From contig NC_089490.1 in assembly GCF_036850765.1 (NCBI RefSeq), positions 386,770,558 to 386,834,557 on the forward strand: 64,000 nucleotides of DNA, read 5' to 3'. This document shows, piece by piece, positions 12,080 through 23,008 of the stretch (its first letter is position 1; every line of letters begins with the position of its first letter). The translations under genes were made by a program, and so were the position numbers. This DNA comes from Saccopteryx bilineata (Eukaryota > Chordata > Mammalia > Chiroptera > Emballonuridae). The notes under the pieces are model-generated. The model worked only from the letters and a program-made list of their open reading frames with translations. It was not told the origin of the DNA and did not search any database.

Positions 12080-12400
12080 CTGTATTATTAGGTGAAGGGG
12101 GTGGTTGCTCCTCTACAAAAGCAGATTTTAAATAGATGCAGATTTTAACAATGCAATCTAATTATCAGGTGGCATATTTCAATCCCGCAGATTAACCCTA
12201 ATCCCATTTTGGTGGGCTGCTTTGCCTTTGCTGCCAAGCAGCCATAAGAGGAAGAAAGGTCCAGAGCCTTTGCTTATGAATGTACTGTCTCTGCTAAGTG
12301 TGAATGTGCTAGTGCTTTGTGTTTGTATGAATGGGGGTTGCTTGTGCTGGTCAGAGGCCACGTGAGACACGTGGGGTGGTAATTACATCCTGAAAAGATG
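12080..12400. promoter_or_regulatory. Candidate homeodomain-rich enhancer
   Basis: Non-repetitive AT-rich sequence with clustered homeodomain-type cores: TCTAATTATC near 12160, an adjoining CAGGTGG E-box, GCAGATTAACC near 12187 and a CTAATCCC OTX/CRX-type core near 12200. 'GCAGATTTTAA' occurs twice (around 12121 and 12140). The lack of repeats next to a developmental microRNA gene suggests an enhancer. This is inference from motif density only. Confidence 0.35.
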
Positions 12401-12479
12401 AATTGGAAAAACATGAAATGGAAAAGTATGAATGGCATAAATCTCTCTTATGGCTCCCCCTCTCCTCTATTACCCACCA

Positions 12480-12550
12480 TCACAATAAGACACACCTGTT
12501 TTATTAAAATTAATTCTTGGCTTTGCAAATATCAATAGATCGATATCTGT
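12480..12550. promoter_or_regulatory. Candidate ONECUT/homeodomain site cluster
   Basis: ATTAAAATTAATTC is followed by TTTGCAAATATCAATAGATC and GATATC. ATCAATA and GATCGATAT are ONECUT-like cores. No repeat explains the stretch. Confidence 0.3.
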
Positions 12551-12899
12551 ACTTGTGTGCCACCCTTCACCAGACCACACTGCTAAAAACAGAGAGCTGC
12601 AACACAAAAGATACTGCAGTCAGCTCAAGCAAGGGTTATTTTTAGATCAGAAAAAAAGGGGAAAGGAAAAAAAAAAAGGCAGTTCTGGGTTTTGCAATCT
12701 AATTTGGTCCCTTTTCTTGAGGAAAAAAAATATCCCATCAATGGCATTTTCCATACAATCTGATTTCTGTTTGGCTTCTAGAAAAAGGAGAGATCTAGGG
12801 CTGAAAATTCTGGAGTTTTATGGCTGATTCCAGCTAGTAGCCTTTCTTCACCAGGCTCCAACTGAATTAATTTGATACTATTTTTGAAAGTCAGTGTTT

Positions 12900-13270
12900 C
12901 TAAGGGAGACCTAATGACGCACTGACGTCAATGCAGGTCAATAGCACACACTGCTGGAACTGGGCGTGCTACACCGATCCAGAGCTGGAGCCTTTTCCAA
13001 CAGCCCAACTCTGCAAATAGCCCAGCTTCGCTGGGGTGGGGGGAAGCCAGGGTTTTATAAGCTGTAAGACCCCCTCAATTCTCCCCCAAACACGTTCGAA
13101 ATCGATGCATGTTTTCCTGATGCAAATAAACAGGAAAACCCACCCATATGTAATCAAACGCACCGCAGTCCAAAAAAGAAAGAAAATACAGATAAAATAA
13201 AAACCATACCTGTCAAAGGAACCGTATGTGATCCGAACACACACACCTTTACGTTCAGAATGCAATGCAT
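12900..13270 (+). promoter_or_regulatory. CRE-bearing upstream region
   Basis: A perfect 8-bp CRE palindrome (TGACGTCA) lies at 12923-12930, with a half-site TGACGC at 12915-12920. The next 300 bp are non-repetitive and contain CpGs at GTTCGAAATCGATG and ATCAAACGCACCG. The TATA box at 13288 is about 360 bp downstream. CREB/ATF input to the MIR670 host promoter is plausible but unproven. Confidence 0.45.
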
Positions 13271-13287
13271 ATCATTAGGGTCTTGTC

Positions 13288-13295
13288 TATAAATA
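13288..13295 (+). promoter_or_regulatory. TATA box of candidate MIR670 host promoter
   Basis: TATAAATA lies in the context GTCTATAAATAGACC. Transcription would be expected to start about 25-32 bp downstream (13315-13325). It lies 3.2 kb upstream of MIR670 on the same strand, with the CRE region upstream and a consensus splice donor 580 bp downstream. Confidence 0.45.
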
Positions 13296-13317
13296 GACCC
13301 CGAGAGTGAGTGCCTCA

Positions 13318-13873
13318 AGACTTAGTCCCCAAACGGGGTTTACGAACGTGGGTGAGGAGTTCTTTGCTCTGATCAGTTACTCAGGAGGTGCCTGAATGTG
13401 TGGGGGTGGGAGCGTGGGAGGGGGCTGCCTCCTCGCTCTCCTTCTTTCCTCCGGCTCTCCCCCTCCTTTCTTCTCGCTCTCTCCTCCTCCCTTCCAGCTC
13501 ACCTCCCCTCTCTTCTGCCTCTATCCTCCTCTCATTTCCTCTCTTTCTCTCTTCCCCGTCTCTCCTTCAGCCTTCCCCACCCTCCATCTCCCCCCCACCC
13601 TTTCTCGCTCTCTCCCCCTCCCTCTCTCTTCTCCCTCTCCCACCAAGTCTGGCACTGAACGCGAACTGTTTTGCTTTGCTCCGGGAAGAGTGCAGACATA
13701 ACGTGAAATCCCGAGCTTTTTGCGTGGTGCATTTAAAACGCTTCCTTATTTATATTACCCTCTTTCCCTCACCTCTTCCACCCCCTCACCAGTCCTTCCA
13801 AATTTCCCTAGAAATCTATGTAAAGCGTGCGGAGGGGAAAACATTTGCACAAAAAGTGAAGGAGCTCGCCAAG
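13318..13873 (+). ncRNA. Candidate first exon of MIR670 host lncRNA
   Basis: The proposed exon runs from about 25-30 bp downstream of the TATA box to a strong donor, AAG|GTAGGT, with its GT at 13874-13875. It contains a 210-bp pyrimidine-rich tract (13428-13640) and then unique sequence with CpGs (AAACGCTTCC, GTAAAGCGTGCGG). MIR670 lies on the same strand 2.6 kb beyond the donor, so it would sit in the first intron or a later exon. A 182-codon frame covers part of this region, but its composition is just the CT repeat (Ser/Pro/Leu), so I do not call a protein. Human MIR670 is known to have a host lncRNA (MIR670HG); matching this exon to it is inference. Confidence 0.4.
13428..13640. repeat. 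Polypyrimidine CT-rich tract
   Basis: Over about 210 bp the plus strand is almost entirely C and T, in irregular CTCC/TCTC units. Such tracts can adopt triplex structures and are common near promoters. Confidence 0.85.
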
Positions 13874-16491
13874 GTAGGTTATACCATGCACCGTCTTGTG
13901 TTTGGCTTTTGCAAAGTTTATGATGTCAGTTGGTGAATGTTTGGAGTACAGCTGTATGACTGGCCATGGTTACTGTCTTTTTCATTGAACACTTATATCT
14001 GTACAAATTGCCTAGACTTCTTGAGCAGGCTTTCCTGGGGCTGTGTGTGTGAGGGTTTTGCAGGAGGCATGCCAGTTGAAAGACAGTCTTGTGGCCATGA
14101 ACTGGGGAGGGGGTGCTGTCTTGTCTCCCCCCACCCTAATGTTTTGTGCCGTGGCGGTGGGAGGAGGGGGGAAGGGGATTCTGGAGGGGGCAAGTGCTTC
14201 TCCTAATTTGCATATTTTGGGTTGATTCTCATTCACAAAGTGTCTTCATTCTTGTAATTATTTTGCACATGAAGTCAGAGCAAAGTGGGGGAGTGTGGAG
14301 AGATAAAGAGTCAGAGCATGGTGGTGGCGATAGTAGTGGTAACATTTCTTGCATAAAGAATTTAATCTATCTTCCCGCTATTTGGAGAAAATGCTAAGTC
14401 TTTAGTGGGTACAAGCAAAAACAACTTAAATATATCTATTAGTGGGTAAAATGAAATTGAAAAGAAAACACATTTCCATTGCAAGAGCAAAAACTGCTAC
14501 AGCTCACAACCACCTGTAGAGGGAAATCTATATGCATGATTTCTTAGGGCCAGTTGTGTAGAGAAAACCGCCTGAACAGGCGCCTGGCAAACTTTGCAGC
14601 AGGAAGAGAGACTGAACTCCGCAGGGTGGAGGGTTAAATCCCGGATGCGGGGGCGGCGGAGGAGGGAAAGGCTGGGGACCAGCCAGGGTCTCGCTCAGCC
14701 CGGGGAGCTGCGGGGCTTGCCTCCTTGCTTCAGGTGGCTTGTGTGAAGATGGCTCAGCTTGAAGTGGAGAAGCTTAAATGAGGGCGGGAGTTTGCAGTGT
14801 GTGGGGGCGGGAGGGGGGTAGTTCTATGAGGTCACGGATTGTGTGATGCCTGGTGCAGTGTGGAGATGGGGAAGTCAGAGGCCAGTTCTTCCAGCGGGGC
14901 CCTGGTTTCCCTGCTGCCTCACACAGCGAGGTGGTTATCAACAAGTGTTTCTCCTGAGAAGATTAGTTTTGACAGAGACTTCAAGGGGCTCTTTAATCTG
15001 GGTAAATCCACCAGGGTTTTATTGTGTGTAGCAAAGAGAGTCCTTCTTTGTGAGCAAGGAGCTTGGGGGAAGAGAGGTGGAGGGATGGAAAGAGGGGGAC
15101 TTTTGAACATCAGCCATTTGACCTTGGGGGCCAGAGTTCAAATCCTCCAGAGGGTTGAAAAGGCTGAAAAGGTATTGCCACCCCACTCTCCCACCCTGCA
15201 TCCTTCATCCTGAGCTTTATGTTTAATGGGGGAAATGTAGTCCCTGGTGTTGGCCAGAATTCATCAATGAGAATTCCATGTGTGAGAGCAGGATTTTTTT
15301 TTTTTTAATCTAGGAAAGCAGGCAACACTCTCAGCTGTAGTACTGTATTTTTCCCCTGCAAATGATCTCTAGGAAAGCTGAATCACACCCACTCTGAAGA
15401 GCAGCCACTTCTGGGAGATAGAAGACAAGTCTCTTTAGAGGGGGATACCTCCTCCCAATGGGCCTTTAAATGTATACAGGGGGCACCATTTGCAAGTCTG
15501 GTTAAAATGCACTTGGAAATATGGAGAAAGTAAAAGGCAGTGGTTCTTTGGACTGGGCTGGTGGCAGTGAAGACCACCAGGATGGGGATGTGTTTCTGAA
15601 GGAGTGAGTGGCAGATTTTTCCTCCAGTGGGATTATCAAATTAACCTGAGAAGTGAATCTATTTCAGCAGGGGTGGGTAGGAGACTTGGGGAGGGTGCTT
15701 GGAAGTTAGAATCAACATGCTGTTGTCATGGCTCCAGAGCTAGAATAGCCCAAAGGCAAGGATTGGAGATCCTTGGGGGATTGGAGATGAGGTGGGCACA
15801 GCCTGGCACAAAGCCTGCCATTGGTAATGAAGTGCTTGTCCAGCAAAAAAGACAGAGTGGATGACACCTCCATCCTTCTGTACCTGCTAGTGTGGGGTAA
15901 AGCCAGGCCAGCATGCCTGACAATCACTATCCACACCACTTAAGGTCCTACCGCAGTGGATGGCCCTTCATTGGTTGTCCAGTGGCAGAAGGGGGACAAT
16001 CCTTCACAGCCCAGGAGGCAATGTGTCTCACCCCTTGAAAGGAAGGAAGTTTTTCTGTTCTTTACATAAGTCAACAATATAGAAGGAGAGAAAAGATTAC
16101 AAGAAAAATCTTGTCCTGGAAATAATAGGCACGTGTCTCCCATAGTCCCTCAAACCCATCCATATCACTATCTGCTCTTAGTTGAGGTGTCCTGAGTACT
16201 AAGTTCCAGAAGGACACCATTTCCACCCTCACCATGAAGGTGTTTCATGTCCGTCAGCCAGCCCCCTGAGATCCAAGTAAAGACACCTCTCTCAGGTTCA
16301 GCCAGTTGTCCAAGCACACATCACATGCAAACACATATATGCAGTGTAAATGCATACATGTGTGGCAGGACAACAACACACGTGTGTGTGGGTGGAGTTC
16401 TCTCCACTGGTGAGCTCATGAGCCATACACAAGTGCACACCCTCTTCATCTGTCAAGTCTGAAGATGCCAGTGGAGAAATGCCACCGCCGG
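13874..16491 (+). other. Presumed intron of MIR670 host transcript
   Basis: Mostly unique sequence with no named repeat. An octamer-type POU site (ATTTGCAT) lies at 14206-14213. GC rises at about 14580-14720 with a few CpGs. Splice sites beyond the donor at 13874 could not be assigned. Confidence 0.35.
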
Positions 16492-16509
16492 TTTAGGGGT
16501 GGATCTGAC

Positions 16510-16531
16510 ATCCCTGAGTGTATGTGGTGAA
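16510..16531 (+). ncRNA. MIR670: Mature miR-670-5p
   Basis: Predicted 22-nt 5p product, beginning AUCCCUGAG as I remember the mouse form. Seed positions 2-8 are UCCCUGA, one base offset from the miR-125 seed. Confidence 0.85.
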
Positions 16532-16548
16532 CCTGAATTTGCCTTGGG

Positions 16549-16569
16549 TTTCCTCATACTCATTCAGGA
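16549..16569 (+). ncRNA. MIR670: Mature miR-670-3p
   Basis: Predicted 3p product beginning UUUCCUCAU. The seed is identical to the human form as remembered. Confidence 0.8.
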
Positions 16570-16723
16570 GTGTCAGTTCCCCCTTCACTCGACGTTGGAG
16601 AGCATTACTGCAAGCCGATGTCTGCCCACTAGTGGGAAGAATGAAGTCTGCCTTGCCCTTCATCACCTTGGATGAGCCCAGATGCTTCCCCCTTTTTTCT
16701 CAGGAGAAAAATAAGGACCAGAG

Positions 16724-17665
16724 CAGGGCCAGCTGCATAATTCATGGGGCCTAGTATAAAATGGAAATGGAGGGCCCCTTGTTCAAAAAACAGTGACCAG
16801 TACCATTATAGGTACTACAATACAAAGCTTTGTTCTTCCTCCGCCTCTCTCAACTTGCGATGTCTATTTGCTGTCTAATGAACTCAATAAAAAATAAAAC
16901 TTTTAAATTATTAGCATGTACTTTACCATTCATCTTTATGTTGTGTAATGATAGTTTTAGGTGCAACTATAAGAGCATTTAATTCGTTTTCAGAATCACT
17001 GAAATCGCACAATTGGTATTTCATAGGTCATACATGCATACATTTTGTTCTGATCAGAACAATATGGACTCACCCACCTTTATGGTGTCTCACTTCTTTC
17101 ATGCAAACATTCTACCGGCACTCTCTGACTTCAGCTTGCTGATGGGTAAGAAAGGGTGGAAAGGAAAAGGAACTACGGATTGCTTTATCCTTTCCTTTCC
17201 TCCTATGTCACTGTTTTCAGCATGGGTGGTTGGCAAATGCCGGGAAAGAACACCGGTAAGAAATGCTATGATAAGGCTTCTTGGTCATTAGTGATTGATA
17301 GAACCCCATTGCCTTCTTTCTGCACTTGAAGCAAGTTCTGGTCCGAACAGCATGGCGTCTAGGTACTGTCAGTGCCCCCACTTACTTAGTCATAGACCTT
17401 TCACTTGCTTTAAGTCTCACTGAAATTTTGTACTCTTAGGGTATTTCCAACACTATGAGGCAGCAAGTAGTGGTGAACACACACAGTGCTTGTATCTTCT
17501 CTACTCAGGCATTTCCCCAGACTTTATGTACAAAACACAAGTTCAAAGGTAAAGTTATTGAGAATCTCAAGAAAATGGCAGCAGAGTGTTAAACCAAGCA
17601 TGAGGCCTCTCTAAGCACTGGGCCATGGCTGACTACACAGGTCACATGCCCATGAAGCCAGCCTG
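16724..17665. mobile_element. hAT DNA transposon relic
   Basis: The left end reads CAGGGCCAGCTGCATAATTC. The right end, as reverse complement, reads CAGGCTGGCTTCATGGGC, so the two are imperfect terminal inverted repeats of a CAGGGCCGGC type. Flanking octamers GACCAGAG (16716-16723) and GGCCGGAG (17666-17673) match at 6 of 8 positions, as expected for a worn hAT 8-bp target duplication. Internal phrases 'GAGGGCCCCTTGTTCAAAAA' and 'CAGCAGAGTGTTAAACCAAG' are known from a mammalian hAT-type repeat that I cannot name exactly. No transposase frame survives. An AATAAA at 16886-16891 lies inside it. Confidence 0.65.
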
Positions 17666-17673
17666 GGCCGGAG

Positions 17674-18729
17674 GAAGTGAGAAGTGACCCCAGTCCCAGA
17701 CTGAGAACCCTGTTGCTCATCTTCCCTCATCAACAGAATCATCCCATCTTTGGCGAAAAAACTTCAGCAAACCTCCATTTTTGATCCATTGAGGTTTTCT
17801 TTCCCTCTAAGACCTACTCCGTGAAAAGTCCACCACTTCCTGGTGGTGGTGTCACAGCTTACACAATTCATCTGCTGATCTCTTCAGGGTCTGCTGATGT
17901 CTTGGGTTAGAGCCCAGGGCTTGGAAATGCCACATCCATCCAGTTCCTACACATGACTTTCAAGCTTGGCTCCATGAAGCAGATCCCCTGCTTGATAAGT
18001 ACTTAGGCTCCACCATCGACAAATGAATAAAATAATAACGTAGCATGCTTCCTGAATAATTGTACTAGTTTAGCATTTATTGCTATTAGTTATCTCACCA
18101 TAGCTCTGATGTCTGCCCAGGAATCTCTTGTTCAGAAATGCCTTTGGCAGTAAACTCAATGGATGTTGATATGGAAGAAGCAGAGCTTGAGGCTCAAAGA
18201 GTCAAGAAGAAGATAGTCCTATATTCCTGATAGACTCCAGTGAAAAGAGAATTTTTTTTTCCTTCATCAACTACCCTCTAAGGAGCGAAACTAGAGGGCA
18301 CCTCAAAACGGCGAGGTAGACTAGAGTGGAAAGAGGATGGCATTAAAAATGCATCCAACCTAGAGAATGAACACACTATTGACCCTCTATTCTTGGTTCA
18401 GGGAGTTTGAGAGTTGAGATTTTCAGCCTTAATCTAGTTTTTCTTTTTTGCCTTGTCCTTTCAGTGACAGCAGCACCCTTTTGTTAAATACTTAGCTTGA
18501 ACTAAGGAACTGAGAATACCTTGAGAAAAGAGGAAAAGGAATTGCTCTTGTTCTTTCATATAACCTTTGCTAGACTTGGAAGCTGATGCAGTGGCAGCCC
18601 AGTGGGTGCACTAGAAGACCAATCAATAAATAATTATTTACTGTTTGTGAATGAGCCTAGCACAGTGTCTGACTCATGGTGGGTGTTTAATAAACACTAG
18701 GTGACTGAGATGCCTCGTTGTGGCAATGT
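17674..18729. other. Non-coding, nothing firm
   Basis: Mostly unique sequence. A short L2/MIR-like end ('GCCTAGCACAGTGTCTGACT' followed by TTTAATAAACACTAGGTG) lies at 18650-18705. Confidence 0.4.
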
Positions 18730-18860
18730 GTTATAGTTAAAGAGCCCTGGCTTTGGCATCAAACCATGTAGATCCAGGCAACCAAGTGGATGTATGATTT
18801 GGAACAAAATATTTAGCTTCATTGTGACCTGCTTACCTCACCTGAACAATGAGAATATTC
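18730..18860 (+). mobile_element. MIR SINE fragment
   Basis: 'AGAGCCCTGGCTTTGGCATC', followed by a CACCTGAACAATGAGAAT-type stretch, keeps the order of MIR in sense orientation but is heavily diverged. Confidence 0.55.
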
Positions 18861-19074
18861 ACCTGCCTGAATGTGAATAAAATGGGGAGTGAGCTGGCTT
18901 ATCCAAAAGCATTACAGAGTGCTCTACATACATGTTTGTGCATAGGTGTGTACACAGGGCAGATGTTAACATTTTTTAAAGCCTACCTTTCTTTCCTCTC
19001 TCACTCAGTAATTGAGGTAGACATAGTCTCTCATGGTCTGGACTCTCACAGTGTCTTGAGTACAGTATGATGGT

Positions 19075-19310
19075 GAATTGTTCATTCTTTGCAACCAAAC
19101 AGACCTGGGTTCAAATGTTGGCTCCTGTATTTGGTTGGCTTTGTGACTTTTGATAAGTTAAACTCTTCAAGCCTTGGTTTCTTGAAACTTAAAATGAGAG
19201 TAATAATGGTAACCTGAAAGAGTCATGATGATCCATTGAGTTATTTGCAAAGGGCTTGGCACAGTGCTTGCCATATGCCAAATGTCTGATGTATCACTAT
19301 TTTTGTTGTT
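19075..19310 (+). mobile_element. MIR SINE
   Basis: 'GACCTGGGTTCAAATGTTGG' is followed by TTTGTGACTTTTGATAAG, an AAAATGAGAGTAATAATGG block and AGGGCTTGGCACAGTGCTTG, the standard MIR order. Confidence 0.8.
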
Positions 19311-19311
19311 A

Positions 19312-19315
<4 letters not shown>

Positions 19316-19351
<36 letters not shown>
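19316..19351. repeat. (ATT)n microsatellite
   Basis: About 12 near-perfect ATT units directly after the MIR element. Confidence 0.95.
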
Positions 19352-19352
<1 letters not shown>

Positions 19353-20794
19353 CCTCTGGCCATTCATAGGCCCAAGAAAGCATCAAAAAGTGACTTGGGA
19401 GCATTTTTTAATAGCATATTTGAAGTGGCATTTCCACCATATGCCTTTCTTTTCCTGGGTAGACTCTTCCTATTCTGAAGCCAGTAGAGTCGTTCTTAAA
19501 CCTTTCCACCTACACAGGAACTCCTCTTGGGAAATGCTGGGTAAAATCTATTCTTCCCCCTCCTTACCTTACTGAAAGCCAAAGAAACTGTTCTCTGTTG
19601 ACCCTGCTCAGCCACAGACAGGTCTGGGGAACTTTCCTGGAGCTTGTACTTCAGCTCAGAGCCCATAAGCCCTTTCTCTCCAGCAGCTTCCAGTCCTGAA
19701 AGAGGAGGCATCCTGGTAAGGAGCCAGGGGCCAGGTCAGTGCTCAGCACAGGTCTGGACCCCAGAACTCGGCGAGAAGATCATCTGCATTTGACTCACTG
19801 GAGCCTAGCAATGAGAATTGAGTCTCCTCCTCTCCACTGGAGCAGATGTTCCCTGTCCTCCTTGGACATCATGCGGGTCTCTCACTGATTCCATGGGGGC
19901 AAACAGACCTATCTACACTTCATCCAGACCTTGAGTTTCAATGACCTCATTCCCAAGTGGAGAACAGAAGAAAGTAATCCCTTACCTGGACCCCAAGGCT
20001 TCATCAAAATTGAGAGCTTAGCAAAAATTTTAGGAAGGTCCAGTAGATAGCAGGCTGTATAACTAGGTCCTGAGAATCCAAAGAAAGCTAAGATATGGAT
20101 CCTGCTCGCCACCGTAGTTAGCACTCATAGTCCAGAAGGTGATAAAGGCCTTTAGAAGCCCACATCCTGTTTTTGGTAAGACTCTTATCAACCCTGGGTT
20201 TTTATAAACCATTGCCTGACCAATAAGCCACCATAGGCTTCCTTTACCTATTCTAAACCTGTCTATTCTGTGTCCTACTCTATCAAGGATCCTTTCATCC
20301 ATGAGTTTATATGAGTGTAATAATTGGTATGGATGTGCCAGTTGGGAAAGAACAACAGGTTCCATCCATTGAGATACAGATTTTTAGTTTTAGAGACTCC
20401 TGGTAATATTTGGTGAAGAGAACAGGCTTTTATGGCAGTTCATTCTGTTGGAAGCCCATGAGCTGGTTATGTTAGGGTTCAAGAGACCCAGAAGAAAAAG
20501 AAGGCAAACTGCTTCATCCTGGTGGTAATTTTCCCTTCTGAGACAAGTCACACTTGCCCTGTGGAAATGAGACAATGACATGAGAAGGAATATCAGGTGT
20601 TCTATTGGTCCTGGTTGGGACTTGACAAGGTGTGTCTCGCAGCCCGGATTCCCCTCACCCCTGGAATCTTCTAATGCTGAAGAGGATGCTATTATTGCCT
20701 GTTGGGGAGAACCCAGTCAGAGCCCAGAGAGGGACTGCTGTGTATTCCAGAATACCACCTACTACACTTATCAGCTTTTCAACTTAGGGCAGTT
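19352..20794. other. Non-coding, nothing recognised
   Basis: Unique-looking sequence without RNA genes or named repeats. Confidence 0.4.
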
Positions 20795-20960
20795 TATTTA
20801 GCCTCCCCAAGCCCCAGCTTTTCAACTTTTAAATGGAAAGTGTAATAAGAACTGTTTCACTGAGTTGCTATAAGAACTGAATGGAATAATTTATACATAC
20901 CTCTGAGCAGAGTACCTGAGTTAGTAAATACTCCATAAATATCAGTTATTGCTACTCTTG
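20795..20960 (+). mobile_element. MIR SINE fragment
   Basis: Contains a TTAAATGGAAAGTGTAATAA block, GAGTTGCTATAAGAACTGAA and 'TACTCCATAAATATCAGTTA', matching the second half of MIR in order. Confidence 0.7.
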
Positions 20961-22613
20961 ATAACACGCCAGCAGAATGGGGCGTTTATATGTGTTTAAC
21001 ATTCCTGGATGGCAGGTCTCTGCCTTATTCTTGTTTCCTCCTGAGCTATGTGTCACCCTGTAAGTAGGTGAGGCACATAGCCCCTTGGGTACCCTAAAAG
21101 AAACGAGGCCACTTGTAATCAAGATCAGACTGTGAGTAAATGTTAATTATAAGAAAGACTGGAAAGATCTCCCATTATCTCTTGGGGCCCCTACTATTGC
21201 ATTGATTAACTGTGAGCCAGAAAATAAGTATGAGAATAAAAGGTTTGTACCACCTGGTTGACTTGCAGAGTCTTAGTAGAGGAGGAACTATGGACAAGCT
21301 TGGTTTGCAGCCCTAGTAGAGCCCATTTTCCCACCTTCGGCAGCCATTGTAGGTCTTTCATCTGAGAGAAATGCCAGGTCCAGTTTTTGGTTTCTCAGAT
21401 ACTTGCATTTAAAGACTCTTAAGAACAGGCAAAGACTAACTCCTTCATGCTGCTGCTTGATGGTATTGAGGTTCCATGGCTGCCTGTAACAAGTTTATAA
21501 CCAGGTCCTTGAGTGACTATACACTAGGTATTTGTGGGGAGAGGGCGACTAGAAAGCAAGAGCATATTCAGAATTCTGGGAGCCAGAGGAGTGTTAGTTC
21601 CCAAGCCTCAGCCCAGATCTCCTGGGATCACCCCAATAGGATCTATCTTTTTTATTCCAAGTTGCAACTGGAGCCCAAGAGTTGAACCTTGCCATGGGAC
21701 TCAGCTGTCTCTAAATTTCAAGAACCCCTGGTTGCTCTAAAAGCAGGACTGGGTGCACGTCTTTCACTGAGCTCTCCAGTTTTCTGGTAGTGATAGAAGC
21801 CCGTGGCCTCTGGGCAGATAGGTTTTCTAGCAAAATGAAGGAAAGGAAATGTGGGCCAGAGAAGAGCAGTTTTACTCGGGAGCTCCCTCTACTGGCTCTT
21901 GCATAGAAATTCCAAAGCAGTCATTCTGCCCTGCCCTGTGGGGATCAATATGAGGCGTCTGAACATCGGGGTGCCTTAAACCAAGAAGAAAATAAGATAT
22001 CCTTAGGCACCGAGGAAGATGAAACTCCAGAGATTGCTTTCTTCTGCCTTCTTCATACTTTCATCTAATATGTATTGGGTGCCAAAGCAGTGCTAAGCAT
22101 CTTACTTGCATGTGGCAGGCTTTTACAAATAAGGCAGTCAAGACCTGGAGCAAGTAAGTTCCTGGCATTCCCAGAGATGAGCAGACCACTTCAGCAACCA
22201 TCATTGTTCATCAGAATTCTCCTGAGAGAGAACTCAAGAGAAGCAAGAATCAAGGAAAGAGGTGAAACTGCGATTGCTCCGTAAACTAACTCCCTGGGTC
22301 CTAGAGCATTCTGACCTCGCTTTTTGAAAAAATCCAGCCCATGAGATAATTAATTCCATGGCAATACTTACCCAATCAGTACTGTCACTGTGATGCCCAG
22401 ACTGAAGAAAGAGTGCCTTCCGCAGTGCGTAAGAAGAATTTCCACTACAAATTTACATTCAATGTGTGGAACGTGTTCCCACCTGTGCTTTTAAGGAAGA
22501 TAAAATCCTGTGAGGTAGGTAGGGCAGGTAGCAGTACACACATTTTATAAGTTGGGGATTTACGATGCTGGTGTGTTCCAGATTTTGGTTAGGGGGCAAA
22601 TGGCAGAGTCAAG
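20961..22613. other. Non-coding, nothing recognised
   Basis: No gene or repeat that I can name. Short open frames look random. Confidence 0.4.
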
Positions 22614-22624
22614 AACAGAATCTT

Positions 22625-22997
22625 GGCCCTGTCCGGTTGGCTCAGCAGTAGAGCATCAGCTCAGCATGTGGAAGTCCCGAGTTTGATTCCCGGCCAGGGC
22701 ACAGAGAAGCACCCATCTACTTCTCCACCCTTTCCCCTCTCCCTCCTCTCTATCTCTCTCTTCCCCTTTTGCAGCTGAGGCTCCATTGGAGCAAAGTTGG
22801 CCCGGGCACTGAGGATGGCTCCATGGCCTCCAACTCAGGCGCTAGAATGGCTCCGATTGCAGCGGAGCAATGCCCCAGAGGGGCCGAGCATAGCCCCCTG
22901 GTGGGCATGCTGGGTGGATCGGGTTGGGTGCATGCGGGAGTCTGTCTGTCTACCTCCCCCTGCTTCTCACTTGGGAAAAATACAAAGAAAAAAAAAT
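22625..22997 (+). mobile_element. Bat tRNA-derived SINE, long form
   Basis: Same family as 905-1312. The head reads GGCCCTGTCCGGTTGGCTCA, the B-box GTTTGATTCCCGG, then a CT-rich stretch and 'GGCTCCATTGGAGCAAAGTT', ending in an A-rich tail. The target duplication AACAGAATCTT is perfect at 22614-22624 and 22998-23008, so the insertion is fairly young. Confidence 0.9.
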
Positions 22998-23008
22998 AAC
23001 AGAATCTT

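Larger units (their letters stand above)
16492..16589 (+). ncRNA. MIR670: MIR670 microRNA precursor
   Basis: A 98-nt stem-loop whose arms match the known miR-670 products from memory. The 5p arm (16510-16531) contains ATCCCTGAGTGTATGTGGTG and the 3p arm (16549-16569) TTTCCTCATACTCATTCAGG. Bases TGACA (16506-16510) pair with TGTCA (16571-16575), and CCTGAG with CTCATTCAGG around a small bulge. A CNNC element (CGAC) lies at 16590-16593, about 17-21 nt past the 3p end, where Drosha processing factors bind in many primary microRNAs. The mature 5p carries the CCCUGAG core shared with lin-4/miR-125. Relative to the human 3p I remember (…CAUAUUCAUU…), one base is C instead of U, at a probable bulge. 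It lies 3.2 kb downstream of a candidate TATA promoter and 134 bp upstream of a hAT relic. Confidence 0.93.

Noticed and set aside
13388..13936. 182-codon open frame
   Set aside because: Its first half is translated CT repeat and no known family is recognisable. It overlaps the candidate lncRNA exon.
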